DNA of 64,000 bases from Prosopocoilus inquinatus (Eukaryota > Arthropoda > Insecta > Coleoptera > Lucanidae): assembly GCA_036172665.1 (NCBI GenBank), contig JAYKNF010000015.1:1488001-1552000 (forward strand), in the 5' to 3' direction. Below, piece after piece: positions 49,030-62,915 of this stretch. The translations under genes and the position numbers were made by a program. Under the pieces are notes generated by a model. The model made no database searches and was not told the DNA's origin. It saw nothing but the letters and a program-made list of their open reading frames with translations. Numbering within the stretch: the first letter of the stretch is position 1; every line of letters starts with the position of its first letter.

Positions 49030-52000
49030 ATGGCGCTGCAATGATCGGAATCGGACGCGTCGAACGTAAACCCGGGTTGTCGCGTATCAAACGAAAGGTC
49101 TCGCCGAGCGGCGACGGAAAATCGCGTCGGTTCGATTTTTCGATCGAAGATGGCGCTGCAATGATCGAAATCGGACGCGTCGAACGTAAACCCGGATTGT
49201 CGCGTATCAAACGAAAGGTCTCGTAGAGCGGCGACGGAAAATCGCGTCGGCTTGATTTTTCGATCGAAGATGGCGCTGCAATGATCGAAACTGCACGCGT
49301 CGAACGTAAAAACGGGTTGTCGCGCATCAAACGAAAGGTCTCGCCGAGCGGCGACGGAAAATCGCGTCGGTTCGATTTTTCGACCGAAGATGGCGCTGCA
49401 ATGATCGAAATCGAACGCGTCGAACGTAAACCCGGATTGTCGCATATCAAACGAAAGGTCTCTCCGAGCGGCGACGGAAAATCGCGTCGGTTCGATTTTT
49501 CGATCGAAGATGGCGCTGCAATGATCGAAACTGGACGCGTCGAACGTAAACCCGGGTTGTCGCGCATCAAACGAAAGGTCTCGCCGAGCGGCGACGGAAA
49601 ATCGCGTCGGTTCGATTTTTCGATCTAAGATGGCGCTGCAATGATCGAAATCGGACGCGTCGAACGTAAAATCGGATTGTCGCGTATCAAACGAAAGGTC
49701 TCGCCGAGCGGCGACGGAAAATCGCGTCGGTTCGATTTTTGATCGAAGATGGCGCTGCAATGATCGAAACTGAACGCGTCGAACGTAAACCCGGGTTGTC
49801 GCGTATCAAACGAAAGGTCTCGCCGAGCGGCGACGGAAAATCGCGTCGGTTCGATTTTTCGATCGAAGATGGCGCTGCAATGATCGAAACTGGACGCGTC
49901 GAACGTAAACCCGGGTTGTCGCGCATCAAACGAAAGGTCTCGCCGAGCGGCGACGGAAAATCGCGTCGGTTCGATTTTTCGATCGAAGATGGCGCTGCAA
50001 TGATCAAAACTGGACGCGTCGAACGTAAACCCGGGTTGTCGCGTATCAAACGAAAGGTCTCGCCGAGCGGCGACGGAAAATCGCGTCGCTTCGATTTTTC
50101 GATCGAAGATGGCGCTGCAATGATCGAAATCGGACGCGTCGAACGTAAACCCGGGTTGTCGCGTATCAAACGAAAGGTCTCGCCGAGCGGCGACGGAAAA
50201 TCGCGTCGGTTCGATTTTTCGATCGAAGATGGCGCTGCAATGATCGAAATCGGACGCGTCGAACGTAATCCCGGATTGTTGCGCATCAAACGAAAGGTCT
50301 CGCCGAGCGGCGACGGAAAATCGCGTCGGCTTGATTTTTCGATCGAAGATGGCGCTGCAATGATCGAAATCGAACGCGTCGAACGTAAACCCGGGTTGTC
50401 GCGGATCAAACGAAAGGTCTCGCCGAGCGGCGACGGAAAATCGCGTCGGTTCGATTTTTGATCGAAGATGGCGCTGCAATGATCGAAAGTGGACGCGTCG
50501 AACGTAAACCCGGGTTGTCGTGCATCAAACGAAAGGTCTCGCCGAGCGGCGACGGAAAATCGCTTCGGTTCGATTTTTCGATCGAAGATGGCGCTGCAAT
50601 TATCGAAATCGGACGCGTCGAACGTAAACACGGATTGTCGCGTATCAAACGACAGGTCTCGCCGAGCGGCGACGGAAAATCGCGTCGGTTCGATTTTTCG
50701 ATCGAAGATGGCGCTGCAATGATCGAAACTGGACGCGTCGAACGTAAACCCGGGTTGTCGCGCATCAAACGAAAGGTCTCGCCGAGCGGCGACGGAAAAT
50801 CGCGTCGGTTCGATTTTTCGATCTAAGATGGCGCTGCAATGATCGAAATCGGACGCGTCGAACGTAAAATCGGATTGTCGCGTATCAAACGAAAGGACTC
50901 GCCGAGCGGCGACGGAAAATCGCGTCGGTTCGATTTTTTGATCGAAGATGGCGCTGCAATGATCGAAACTGGACGCGTCGAACGTAAACCCGGGTTGTCG
51001 CGTATCAAACGAAAGGTCTCGCCGAGCGGCAACGGAAAATCGCGTCGGTTCGATTTTTCGATCGAAGATGGCGCTGCAATGATCGAAACTGGACGCGTCG
51101 AACGTAAACCCGGGTTGTCGCGCATCAAACGAAAGGTCTCGCCGAGCGGCGACGGAAAATCGCGTCGGTTCGATTTTTCGATCGAAGATGGCGCTGCAAT
51201 GATCGAAACTGGACGCGTCGAACGTAAACCCGGGTTGTCGCGTATCAAACGAAAGGTCTCGCCGAGCGGCGACGGAAAATCGCGTCGGTTCGATTTTTCG
51301 ATCGAAGATGGCGCTGCAATGATCGGAATCGGACGCGTCGAACGTAAACCCGGGTTGTCGCGTATCAAACGAAAGGTCTCGCCGAGCGGCGACGGAAAAT
51401 CGCGTCGGTTCGATTTTTCGATCGAAGATGGCGCTGCAATGATCGAAATCGGACGCGTCGAACGTAAACCCGGATTGTCGCGTATCAAACGAAAGGTCTC
51501 GCCGAGCGGCGACGGAAAATCGCGTCGGCTTGATTTTTCGATCGAAGATGGCGCTGCAATGATCGAAACTGCACGCGTCGAACGTAAAAACGGGTTGTCG
51601 CGCATCAAACGAAAGGTCTCGCCGAGCGGCGACGGAAAATCGCGTCGGTTCGATTTTTCGACCGAAGATGGCGCTGCAATGATCGAAATCGAACGCGTCG
51701 AACGTAAACCCGGATTGTCGCATATCAAACGAAAGGTCTCTCCGAGCGGCGACGGAAAATCGCGTCGGTTCGATTTTTCGATAGAAGATGGCGCTGCAAT
51801 GATCGAAACTGGACGCGTCGAACGTAAACCCGGGTTGTCGCGCATCAAACGAAAGGTCTCGCCGAGCGGCGACGGAAAATCGCGTCGGTTCGATTTTTCG
51901 ATCTAAGATGGCGCTGCAATGATCGAAATCGGACGCGTCGAACGTAAAATCGGATTGTCGCGTATCAAACGAAAGGTCTCGCCGAGCGGCGACGGAAAAT

Positions 52001-55000
52001 CGCGTCGGTTCGATTTTTGATCGAAGATGGCGCTGCAATGATCGAAACTGGACGCGTCGAACGTAAACCCGGGTTGTCGCGTATCAAACGAAAGGTCTCG
52101 CCGAGCGGCGACGGAAAATCGCGTCGGTTCGATTTTTCGATCGAAGATGGCGCTGCAATGATCGAAACTGGACGCGTCGAACGTAAACCCGGGTTGTCGC
52201 GCATCAAACGAAAGGTCTCGCCGAGCGGCGACGGAAAATCGCGTCGGTTCGATTTTTCGATCGAAGATGGCGCTGCAATGATCGAAATCGGACGCGTCGA
52301 ACGTAAACCCGGATTGTCGCGTATCAAACGAAAGGTCTCGCCGAGCGGCGACGGAAAATCGCGTCGGTTCGATTTTTCGATCGAAGATGGCGCTGCAATG
52401 ATCGAAATCGGACGCGTCGAACGTAAACCCGGATTGTCGCGTATCAAACGAAAGGTCTCGCCGAGCGGCGACGGAAAATCGCGTCGGCTTGATTTTTCGA
52501 TCGAAGATGGCGCTGCAATGATCGAAACTGCACGCGTCGAACGTAAAAACGGGTTGTCGCGCATCAAACGAAAGGTCTCGCCGAGCGGCGACGGAAAATC
52601 GCGTCGGTTCGATTTTTCGACCGAAGATGGCGCTGCAATGATCGAAATCGAACGCGTCGAACGTAAACCCGGATTGTCGCATATCAAACGAAAGGTCTCT
52701 CCGAGCGGCGACGGAAAATCGCGTCGGTTCGATTTTTCGATCGAAGATGACGCTGCAATGATCAAAACTGGACGCGTCGAACGTAAACCCGGGTTGTCGC
52801 GTATCAAACGAAAGGTCTCGCCGAGCGGCGACGGAAAATCGCGTCGCTTCGATTTTTCGATCGAAGATGGCGCTGCAATGATCGGAATCGGACGCGTCGA
52901 ACGTAAACCCGGGTTGTCGCGTATCAAACGAAAGGTCTCGCCGAGCGGCGACGGAAAATCGCGTCGGTTCGATTTTTCGATCGAAGATGGCGCTGCAATG
53001 ATCGAAATCGGACGCGTCGAACGTAAACCCGGATTGTCGCGTATCAAACGAAAGGTCTCGTAGAGCGGCGACGGAAAATCGCGTCGGCTTGATTTTTCGA
53101 TCGAAGATGGCGCTGCAATGATCGAAACTGCACGCGTCGAACGTAAAAACGGGTTGTCGCGCATCAAACGAAAGGTCTCGCCGAGCGGCGACGGAAAATC
53201 GCGTCGGTTCGATTTTTCGACCGAAGATGGCGCTGCAATGATCGAAATCGAACGCGTCGAAAGTAAACCCGGATTGTCGCATATCAAACGAAAGGTCTCT
53301 CCGAGCGGCGACGGAAAATCGCGTCGGTTCGATTTTTCGATCGAAGATGGCGCTGCAATGATCGAAACTGGACGCGTCGAACGTAAACCCGGGTTGTCGC
53401 GCATCAAACGAAAGGTCTCGCCGAGCGGCGACGGAAAATCGCGTCGGTTCGATTTTTCGATCTAAGATGGCGCTGCAATGATCGAAATCGGACGCGTCGA
53501 ACGTAAAATCGGATTGTCGCGTATCAAACGAAAGGTCTCGCCGAGCGGCGACGGAAAATCGCGTCGGTTCGATTTTTGATCGAAGATGGCGCTGCAATGA
53601 TCGAAACTGAACGCGTCGAACGTAAACCCGGGTTGTCGCGTATCAAACGAAAGGTCTCGCCGAGCGGCGACGGAAAATCGCGTCGGTTCGATTTTTCGAT
53701 CGAAGATGGCGCTGCAATGATCGAAACTGGACGCGTCGAACGTAAACCCGGGTTGTCGCGCATCAAACGAAAGGTCTCGCCGAGCGGCGACGGAAAATCG
53801 CGTCGGTTCGATTTTTCGATCGAAGATGGCGCTGCAATGATCAAAACTGGACGCGTCGAACGTAAACCCGGGTTGTCGCGTATCAAACGAAAGGTCTCGC
53901 CGAGCGGCGACGGAAAATCGCGTCGCTTCGATTTTTCGATCGAAGATGGCGCTGCAATGATCGAAATCGGACGCGTCGAACGTAAACCCGGGTTGTCGCG
54001 TATCAAACGAAAGGTCTCGCCGAGCGGCGACGGAAAATCGCGTCGGTTCGATTTTTCGATCGAAGATGGCGCTGCAATGATCGAAATCGGACGCGTCGAA
54101 CGTAATCCCGGATTGTTGCGCATCAAACGAAAGGTCTCGCCGAGCGGCGACGGAAAATCGCGTCGGCTTGATTTTTCGATCGAAGATGGCGCTGCAATGA
54201 TCGAAATCGAACGCGTCGAACGTAAACCCGGGTTGTCGCGGATCAAACGAAAGGTCTCGCCGAGCGGCGACGGAAAATCGCGTCGGTTCGATTTTTGATC
54301 GAAGATGGCGCTGCAATGATCGAAAGTGGACGCGTCGAACGTAAACCCGGGTTGTCGTGCATCAAACGAAAGGTCTCGCCGAGCGGCGACGGAAAATCGC
54401 TTCGGTTCGATTTTTCGATCGAAGATGGCGCTGCAATTATCGAAATCGGACGCGTCGAACGTAAACACGGATTGTCGCGTATCAAACGACAGGTCTCGCC
54501 GAGCGGCGACGGAAAATCGCGTCGGTTCGATTTTTCGATCGAAGATGGCGCTGCAATGATCGAAACTGGACGCGTCGAACGTAAACCCGGGTTGTCGCGC
54601 ATCAAACGAAAGGTCTCGCCGAGCGGCGACGGAAAATCGCGTCGGTTCGATTTTTCGATCTAAGATGGCGCTGCAATGATCGAAATCGGACGCGTCGAAC
54701 GTAAAATCGGATTGTCGCGTATCAAACGAAAGGACTCGCCGAGCGGCGACGGAAAATCGCGTCGGTTCGATTTTTTGATCGAAGATGGCGCTGCAATGAT
54801 CGAAACTGGACGCGTCGAACGTAAACCCGGGTTGTCGCGTATCAAACGAAAGGTCTCGCCGAGCGGCAACGGAAAATCGCGTCGGTTCGATTTTTCGATC
54901 GAAGATGGCGCTGCAATGATCGAAACTGGACGCGTCGAACGTAAACCCGGGTTGTCGCGCATCAAACGAAAGGTCTCGCCGAGCGGCGACGGAAAATCGC

Positions 55001-56896
55001 GTCGGTTCGATTTTTCGATCGAAGATGGCGCTGCAATGATCGAAACTGGACGCGTCGAACGTAAACCCGGGTTGTCGCGTATCAAACGAAAGGTCTCGCC
55101 GAGCGGCGACGGAAAATCGCGTCGGTTCGATTTTTCGATCGAAGATGGCGCTGCAATGATCGGAATCGGACGCGTCGAACGTAAACCCGGGTTGTCGCGT
55201 ATCAAACGAAAGGTCTCGCCGAGCGGCGACGGAAAATCGCGTCGGTTCGATTTTTCGATCGAAGATGGCGCTGCAATGATCGAAATCGGACGCGTCGAAC
55301 GTAAACCCGGATTGTCGCGTATCAAACGAAAGGTCTCGCCGAGCGGCGACGGAAAATCGCGTCGGCTTGATTTTTCGATCGAAGATGGCGCTGCAATGAT
55401 CGAAACTGCACGCGTCGAACGTAAAAACGGGTTGTCGCGCATCAAACGAAAGGTCTCGCCGAGCGGCGACGGAAAATCGCGTCGGTTCGATTTTTCGACC
55501 GAAGATGGCGCTGCAATGATCGAAATCGAACGCGTCGAACGTAAACCCGGATTGTCGCATATCAAACGAAAGGTCTCTCCGAGCGGCGACGGAAAATCGC
55601 GTCGGTTCGATTTTTCGATAGAAGATGGCGCTGCAATGATCGAAACTGGACGCGTCGAACGTAAACCCGGGTTGTCGCGCATCAAACGAAAGGTCTCGCC
55701 GAGCGGCGACGGAAAATCGCGTCGGTTCGATTTTTCGATCTAAGATGGCGCTGCAATGATCGAAATCGGACGCGTCGAACGTAAAATCGGATTGTCGCGT
55801 ATCAAACGAAAGGTCTCGCCGAGCGGCGACGGAAAATCGCGTCGGTTCGATTTTTGATCGAAGATGGCGCTGCAATGATCGAAACTGGACGCGTCGAACG
55901 TAAACCCGGGTTGTCGCGTATCAAACGAAAGGTCTCGCCGAGCGGCGACGGAAAATCGCGTCGGTTCGATTTTTCGATCGAAGATGGCGCTGCAATGATC
56001 GAAACTGGACGCGTCGAACGTAAACCCGGGTTGTCGCGCATCAAACGAAAGGTCTCGCCGAGCGGCGACGGAAAATCGCGTCGGTTCGATTTTTCGATCG
56101 AAGATGGCGCTGCAATGATCGAAATCGGACGCGTCGAACGTAAACCCGGATTGTCGCGTATCAAACGAAAGGTCTCGCCGAGCGGCGACGGAAAATCGCG
56201 TCGGTTCGATTTTTCGATCGAAGATGGCGCTGCAATGATCGAAATCGGACGCGTCGAACGTAAACCCGGATTGTCGCGTATCAAACGAAAGGTCTCGCCG
56301 AGCGGCGACGGAAAATCGCGTCGGCTTGATTTTTCGATCGAAGATGGCGCTGCAATGATCGAAACTGCACGCGTCGAACGTAAAAACGGGTTGTCGCGCA
56401 TCAAACGAAAGGTCTCGCCGAGCGGCGACGGAAAATCGCGTCGGTTCGATTTTTCGACCGAAGATGGCGCTGCAATGATCGAAATCGAACGCGTCGAACG
56501 TAAACCCGGATTGTCGCATATCAAACGAAAGGTCTCTCCGAGCGGCGACGGAAAATCGCGTCGGTTCGATTTTTCGATCGAAGATGACGCTGCAATGATC
56601 AAAACTGGACGCGTCGAACGTAAACCCGGGTTGTCGCGTATCAAACGAAAGGTCTCGCCGAGCGGCGACGGAAAATCGCGTCGCTTCGATTTTTCGATCG
56701 AAGATGGCGCTGCAATGATCGGAATCGGACGCGTCGAACGTAAACCCGGGTTGTCGCGTATCAAACGAAAGGTCTCGCCGAGCGGCGACGGAAAATCGCG
56801 TCGGTTCGATTTTTCGATCGAAGATGGCGCTGCAATGATCGAAATCGGACGCGTCGAACGTAAACCCGGATTGTCGCGTATCAAACGAAAGGTCTC
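49030..56896 (+). repeat. 3,837-bp higher-order repeat, 2.05 copies
   Basis: A 32-monomer unit with three 119-bp members gives a 3,837-bp period (32x120-3). Copies begin at about 49,030 and 52,867; similarity continues for about 190 bp into a third copy. Shared private markers include TCGTAGAGCG at 49,221 and 53,058, and GACAGGTCTC at about 50,650 and 54,487. GATGACGCTG at 52,746 and AAGTAAACCC at about 53,260 separate the copies. Confidence 0.95.
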
Positions 56897-57542
56897 GCCG
56901 AGCGGCGACGGAAAATCGCGTCGGTTCGATTTTTCGATCGAAGATGGCGCTGCAATGATCGAAATCGGACGCGTCGAACGTAAACCCGGATTGTCGCGTA
57001 TCAAACGAAAGGTCTCGCCGAGCGGCGACGGAAAATCGCGTCGGCTTGATTTTTCGATCGAAGATGGCGCTGCAATGATCGAAACTGCACGCGTCGAACG
57101 TAAAAACGGGTTGTCGCGCATCAAACGAAAGGTCTCGCCGAGCGGCGACGGAAAATCGCGTCGGTTCGATTTTTCGACCGAAGATGGCGCTGCAATGATC
57201 GAAATCGAACGCGTCGAACGTAAACCCGGATTGTCGCATATCAAACGAAAGGTCTCTCCGAGCGGCGACGGAAAATCGCGTCGGTTCGATTTTTCGATCG
57301 AAGATGGCGCTGCAATGATCAAAACTGGACGCGTCGAACGTAAACCCGGGTTGTCGCGTATCAAACGAAAGGTCTCGCCGAGCGGCGACGGAAAATCGCG
57401 TCGCTTCGATTTTTCGATCGAAGATGGCGCTGCAATGATCGGAATCGGACGCGTCGAACGTAAACCCGGGTTGTCGCGTATCAAACGAAAGGTCTCGCCG
57501 AGCGGCGACGGAAAATCGCGTCGGTTCGATTTTTCGATCGAA
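56103..57542 (+). repeat. 720-bp higher-order repeat, two copies
   Basis: Six monomers, IG IG TA IE KT GI, occur twice in tandem with a 720-bp period. The first KT monomer keeps the GATGACGCTG change that the second lacks. Confidence 0.92.
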
Positions 57543-58501
57543 GATGGCGCTGCAATGATCGAAATCGGACGCGTCGAACGTAAACCCGGATTGTCGCGTA
57601 TCAAACGAAAGGTCTCGCCGAGCGGCGACGGAAAATCGCGTCGGTTCGATTTTTCGATCGAAGATGGCGCTGCAATGATCGAAACTGGACGCGTCGAACG
57701 TAAACCCGGGTTGTCGCGCATCAAACGAAAGGTCTCGCCGAGCGGCGACGGAAAATCGCGTCGGTTCGATTTTTCGATCGAAGATGGCGCTGCAATGATC
57801 AAAACTGGACGCGTCGAACGTAAACCCGGGTTGTCGCGTATCAAACGAAAGGTCTCGCCGAGCGGCGACGGAAAATCGCGTCGCTTCGATTTTTCGATCG
57901 AAGATGGCGCTGCAATGATCGAAATCGGACGCGTCGAACGTAAACCCGGGTTGTCGCGTATCAAACGAAAGGTCTCGCCGAGCGGCGACGGAAAATCGCG
58001 TCGGTTCGATTTTTCGATCGAAGATGGCGCTGCAATGATCGAAATCGGACGCGTCGAACGTAATCCCGGATTGTTGCGCATCAAACGAAAGGTCTCGCCG
58101 AGCGGCGACGGAAAATCGCGTCGGCTTGATTTTTCGATCGAAGATGGCGCTGCAATGATCGAAATCGAACGCGTCGAACGTAAACCCGGGTTGTCGCGGA
58201 TCAAACGAAAGGTCTCGCCGAGCGGCGACGGAAAATCGCGTCGGTTCGATTTTTGATCGAAGATGGCGCTGCAATGATCGAAAGTGGACGCGTCGAACGT
58301 AAACCCGGGTTGTCGTGCATCAAACGAAAGGTCTCGCCGAGCGGCGACGGAAAATCGCTTCGGTTCGATTTTTCGATCGAAGATGGCGCTGCAATGATCG
58401 AAATCGGACGCGTCGAACGTAAACCCGGGTTGTCGCCCATCAAACGAAAGGTCTCGCCGAGCGGCGACGGAAAATCGCGTCGGTTCGATTTTTCGATCGA
58501 A

Positions 58502-59221
58502 GATGGCGCTGCAATAATCGAAATCGAACGCGTCGAACGTAAACCCGGGTTGTCGCGTATCAAACGAAAGGTCTCGCCGAGCGGCGACAGAAAATCGCGT
58601 CGGTTTGATTTTTCGATCGAAGATGGCGCTGCAATGATCGAAATCGGACGCGTCGAACGTAAACCCGGATTGTCGCGTATCAAACGAAAGGTCTCGCCGA
58701 GCGGCGACGGAAAATCGCGTCGGTTTGATTTTTCGATCGAAGATGGCGCTGCAATGATCGAAATCGGACGCGTCGAACGTAAACCCGGATTGTCGCGTAT
58801 CAAACGAAAGGTCTCGCCGAGCGGCGACGGAAAATCGCGTCGGTTCGATTTTTCGATCGAAGATGGCGCTGCAATAATCGAAATCGAACGCGTCGAACGT
58901 AAACCCGGGTTGTCGCGTATCAAACGAAAGGTCTCGCCGAGCGGCGACAGAAAATCGCGTCGGTTTGATTTTTCGATCGAAGATGGCGCTGCAATGATCG
59001 AAATCGGACGCGTCGAACGTAAACCCGGATTGTCGCGTATCAAACGAAAGGTCTCGCCGAGCGGCGACGGAAAATCGCGTCGGTTTGATTTTTCGATCGA
59101 AGATGGCGCTGCAATGATCGAAATCGGACGCGTCGAACGTAAACCCGGATTGTCGCGTATCAAACGAAAGGTCTCGCCGAGCGGCGACGGAAAATCGCGT
59201 CGGTTCGATTTTTTGATCGAA
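58502..59221 (+). repeat. 360-bp duplication inside the class B end module
   Basis: Three monomers, IE IG IG, occur twice here, whereas every other class B end module has them once. Both copies keep the CGACAGAAAAT and GGTTTGATT markers. This is a very recent three-monomer gain. Confidence 0.93.
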
Positions 59222-59413
59222 GATGGCGCTACAATGATCGAAACTGGACGCGTCGAACGTAGACCCGGGTTGTCGCGCATCAAACGAAAGGTCTCGCCGA
59301 GGGGCGACGGAAAATCGGGTCGGCTCGATTTTTCGATCGAAGATGGCGCTGCAATAATCGAAATCGAACGCGTCGAACGTAAACCCGGATTGTCGCCTAT
59401 CAAACGAAAGGTC

Positions 59414-59926
59414 TAAATCGATCGCGTCGAATTCTTTCCGACGTAGAAGAAAGTAGCTTCACGAACGTAACGTTTACCACATGGCGAGAGATATACGGGG
59501 TGATATCGAAAATGTGACACGAACGCGTGTGTAACAGTGAAAAAGTGTTTCCACTGAAATAAAGTAAGTGTTAAAAACAACGGAAAACCTCCAAATTCCA
59601 TTTCTCCGATGTTACTCTGGCAATAGGAAAAAAGGTTATAAGACGATCGCGTCGGCGGCGGCGGCGGCGTCGTTTTGCCGGTTAAATTCTTCACGATTTG
59701 CATTGTGCCGTCGCGTGTACGCTCGACCGAACGCGTCGAGATTTTGACGGAGCTCATTTGAATTTGCCGCCGCGTAAAAGATGGGATCGACGAGGGTTGG
59801 TTGGCAACGATAGCGCGACACGCGCAGTAAGGAAACCTTGACACTTGACATATATAATATTATATCTGTACGGCCAGTCGAGGGGCCGTAGCCCCGGAGA
59901 TCGGTTGGGGGGGGGGGGGGGGTTGG
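59414..59926 (+). repeat. Spacer copy 17, class B (513 bp)
   Basis: Class B spacer. AT palindrome at 59,852-59,865; G-run of 16 at 59,907-59,922. Confidence 0.96.
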
Positions 59927-62915
59927 GCGACGGATAATCGCGTCGGTTCGATTTTTCGATCGAAGATGGCGCTGCAATGATCGGAATCGGACGCGTCGAA
60001 CGTAAACCCGGGTTGTCGCGTATCAAACGAAAGGTCTCGCCGAGCGGCGACGGAAAATCGCGTCGGTTCGATTTTTCGATCGAAGATGGCGCTGCAATGA
60101 TCGAAATCGGACGCGTCGAACGTAAACCCGGATTGTCGCGTATCAAACGAAAGGTCTCGCCGAGCGGCGACGGAAAATCGCGTCGGCTTGATTTTTCGAT
60201 CGAAGATGGCGCTGCAATGATCGAAACTGCACGCGTCGAACGTAAAAACGGGTTGTCGCGCATCAAACGAAAGGTCTCGCCGAGCGGCGACGGAAAATCG
60301 CGTCGGTTCGATTTTTCGACCGAAGATGGCGCTGCAATGATCGAAATCGAACGCGTCGAACGTAAACCCGGATTGTCGCATATCAAACGAAAGGTCTCTC
60401 CGAGCGGCGACGGAAAATCGCGTCGGTTCGATTTTTCGATCGAAGATGGCGCTGCAATGATCAAAACTGGACGCGTCGAACGTAAACCCGGGTTGTCGCG
60501 AATCAAACGAAAGGTCTCGCCGAGCGGCGACGGAAAATCGCGTCGCTTCGATTTTTCGATCGAAGATGGCGCTGCAATGATCGGAATCGGACGCGTCGAA
60601 CGTAAACCCGGGTTGTCGCGTATCAAACGAAAGGTCTCGCCGAGCGGCGACGGAAAATCGCGTCGGTTCGATTTTTCGATCGAAGATGGCGCTGCAATGA
60701 TCGAAATCGGACGCGTCGAACGTAAACCCGGATTGTCGCGTATCAAACGAAAGGTCTCGCCGAGCGGCGACGGAAAATCGCGTCGGTTCGATTTTTCGAT
60801 CGAAGATGGCGCTGCAATGATCGAAATCGGACGCGTCGAACGTAAACCCGGATTGTCGCGTATCAAACGAAAGGTCTCGCCGAGCGGCGACGGAAAATCG
60901 CGTCGGCTTGATTTTTCGATCGAAGATGGCGCTGCAATGATCGAAACTGCACGCGTCGAACGTAAAAACGGGTTGTCGCGCATCAAACGAAAGGTCTCGC
61001 CGAGCGGCGACGGAAAATCGCGTCGGTTCGATTTTTCGACCGAAGATGGCGCTGCAATGATCGAAATCGAACGCGTCGAACGTAAACCCGGATTGTCGCA
61101 TATCAAACGAAAGATCTCTCCGAGCGGCGACGGAAAATCGCGTCGGTTCGATTTTTCGATCGAAGATGGCGCTGCAATGATCAAAACTGGACGCGTCGAA
61201 CGTAAACCCGGGTTGTCGCGTATCAAACGAAAGGTCTCGCCGAGCGGCGACGGAAAATCGCGTCGCTTCGATTTTTCGATCGAAGATGGCGCTGCAATGA
61301 TCGGAATCGGACGCGTCGAACGTAAACCCGGGTTGTCGCGTATCAAACGAAAGGTCTCGCCGAGCGGCGACGGAAAATCGCGTCGGTTCGATTTTTCGAT
61401 CGAAGATGGCGCTGCAATGATCGAAATCGGACGCGTCGAACGTAAACCCGGATTGTCGCGTATCAAACGAAAGGTCTCGCCGAGCGGCGACGGAAAATCG
61501 CGTCGGTTCGATTTTTCGATCGAAGATGGCGCTGCAATGATCGAAACTGGACGCGTCGAACGTAAACCCGGGTTGTCGCGCATCAAACGAAAGGTCTCGC
61601 CGAGCGGCGACGGAAAATCGCGTCGGTTCGATTTTTCGATCGAAGATGGCGCTGCAATGATCAAAACTGGACGCGTCGAACGTAAACCCGGGTTGTCGCG
61701 TATCAAACGAAAGGTCTCGCCGAGCGGCGACGGAAAATCGCGTCGCTTCGATTTTTCGATCGAAGATGGCGCTGCAATGATCGAAATCGGACGCGTCGAA
61801 CGTAAACCCGGGTTGTCGCGTATCAAACGAAAGGTCTCGCCGAGCGGCGACGGAAAATCGCGTCGGTTCGATTTTTCGATCGAAGATGGCGCTGCAATGA
61901 TCGAAATCGGACGCGTCGAACGTAATCCCGGATTGTTGCGCATCAAACGAAAGGTCTCGCCGAGCGGCGACGGAAAATCGCGTCGGCTTGATTTTTCGAT
62001 CGAAGATGGCGCTGCAATGATCGAAATCGAACGCGTCGAACGTAAACCCGGGTTGTCGCGGATCAAACGAAAGGTCTCGCCGAGCGGCGACGGAAAATCG
62101 CGTCGGTTCGATTTTTGATCGAAGATGGCGCTGCAATGATCGAAAGTGGACGCGTCGAACGTAAACCCGGGTTGTCGTGCATCAAACGAAAGGTCTCGCC
62201 GAGCGGCGACGGAAAATCGCTTCGGTTCGATTTTTCGATCGAAGATGGCGCTGCAATGATCGAAATCGGACGCGTCGAACGTAAACCCGGGTTGTCGCCC
62301 ATCAAACGAAAGGTCTCGCCGAGCGGCGACGGAAAATCGCGTCGGTTCGATTTTTCGATCGAAGATGGCGCTGCAATAATCGAAATCGAACGCGTCGAAC
62401 GTAAACCCGGGTTGTCGCGTATCAAACGAAAGGTCTCGCCGAGCGGCGACAGAAAATCGCGTCGGTTTGATTTTTCGATCGAAGATGGCGCTGCAATGAT
62501 CGAAATCGGACGCGTCGAACGTAAACCCGGATTGTCGCGTATCAAACGAAAGGTCTCGCCGAGCGGCGACGGAAAATCGCGTCGGTTTGATTTTTCGATC
62601 GAAGATGGCGCTGCAATGATCGAAATCGGACGCGTCGAACGTAAACCCGGATTGTCGCGTATCAAACGAAAGGTCTCGCCGAGCGGCGACGGAAAATCGC
62701 GTCGGTTCGATTTTTTGATCGAAGATGGCGCTGCAATGATCGAAACTGGACGCGTCGAACGTAGACCCGGGTTGTCGCGCATCAAACGAAAGGTCTCGCC
62801 GAGGGGCGACGGAAAATCGGGTCGGCTCGATTTTTCGATCGAAGATGGCGCTGCAATAATCGAAATCGAACGCGTCGAACGTAAACCCGGATTGTCGCCT
62901 ATCAAACGAAAGGTC
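59927..62915 (+). repeat. Satellite array 17, 25 monomers
   Basis: Twenty-five monomers, one of 119 bp (near 62,116). Order: GI IG TA IE KT GI IG IG TA IE KT GI IG TG KT IG IG IE, then SG IG IE IG IG TG IE. Its second half closely follows the end of array 16. Private changes include CGCGAATC at about 60,499 and AAAGATCTC at about 61,111. Confidence 0.98.
60085..61524 (+). repeat. 720-bp higher-order repeat in array 17, two copies
   Basis: Six monomers, IG TA IE KT GI IG, occur twice with a 720-bp period. This is the same six-variant cycle as at 56,103-57,542 with a shifted start, so the cycle is a recurrent element of this satellite. Confidence 0.9.

Larger units (their letters stand above)
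48991..59413 (+). repeat. Satellite array 16, 87 monomers (longest)
   Basis: Eighty-seven monomers without a spacer, seven of 119 bp (near 49,740, 50,459, 52,018, 53,577, 54,296, 55,855 and 58,254). Order: a 32-monomer unit twice, then GI IG IG TA IE KT GI IG TG KT IG IG IE, then SG IG IE IG IG IE IG IG TG IE. It holds three nested tandem repeats (3,837, 720 and 360 bp). The first monomers of both 32-monomer units contain TCGTAGAGCG, which breaks the central dyad. Confidence 0.98.
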
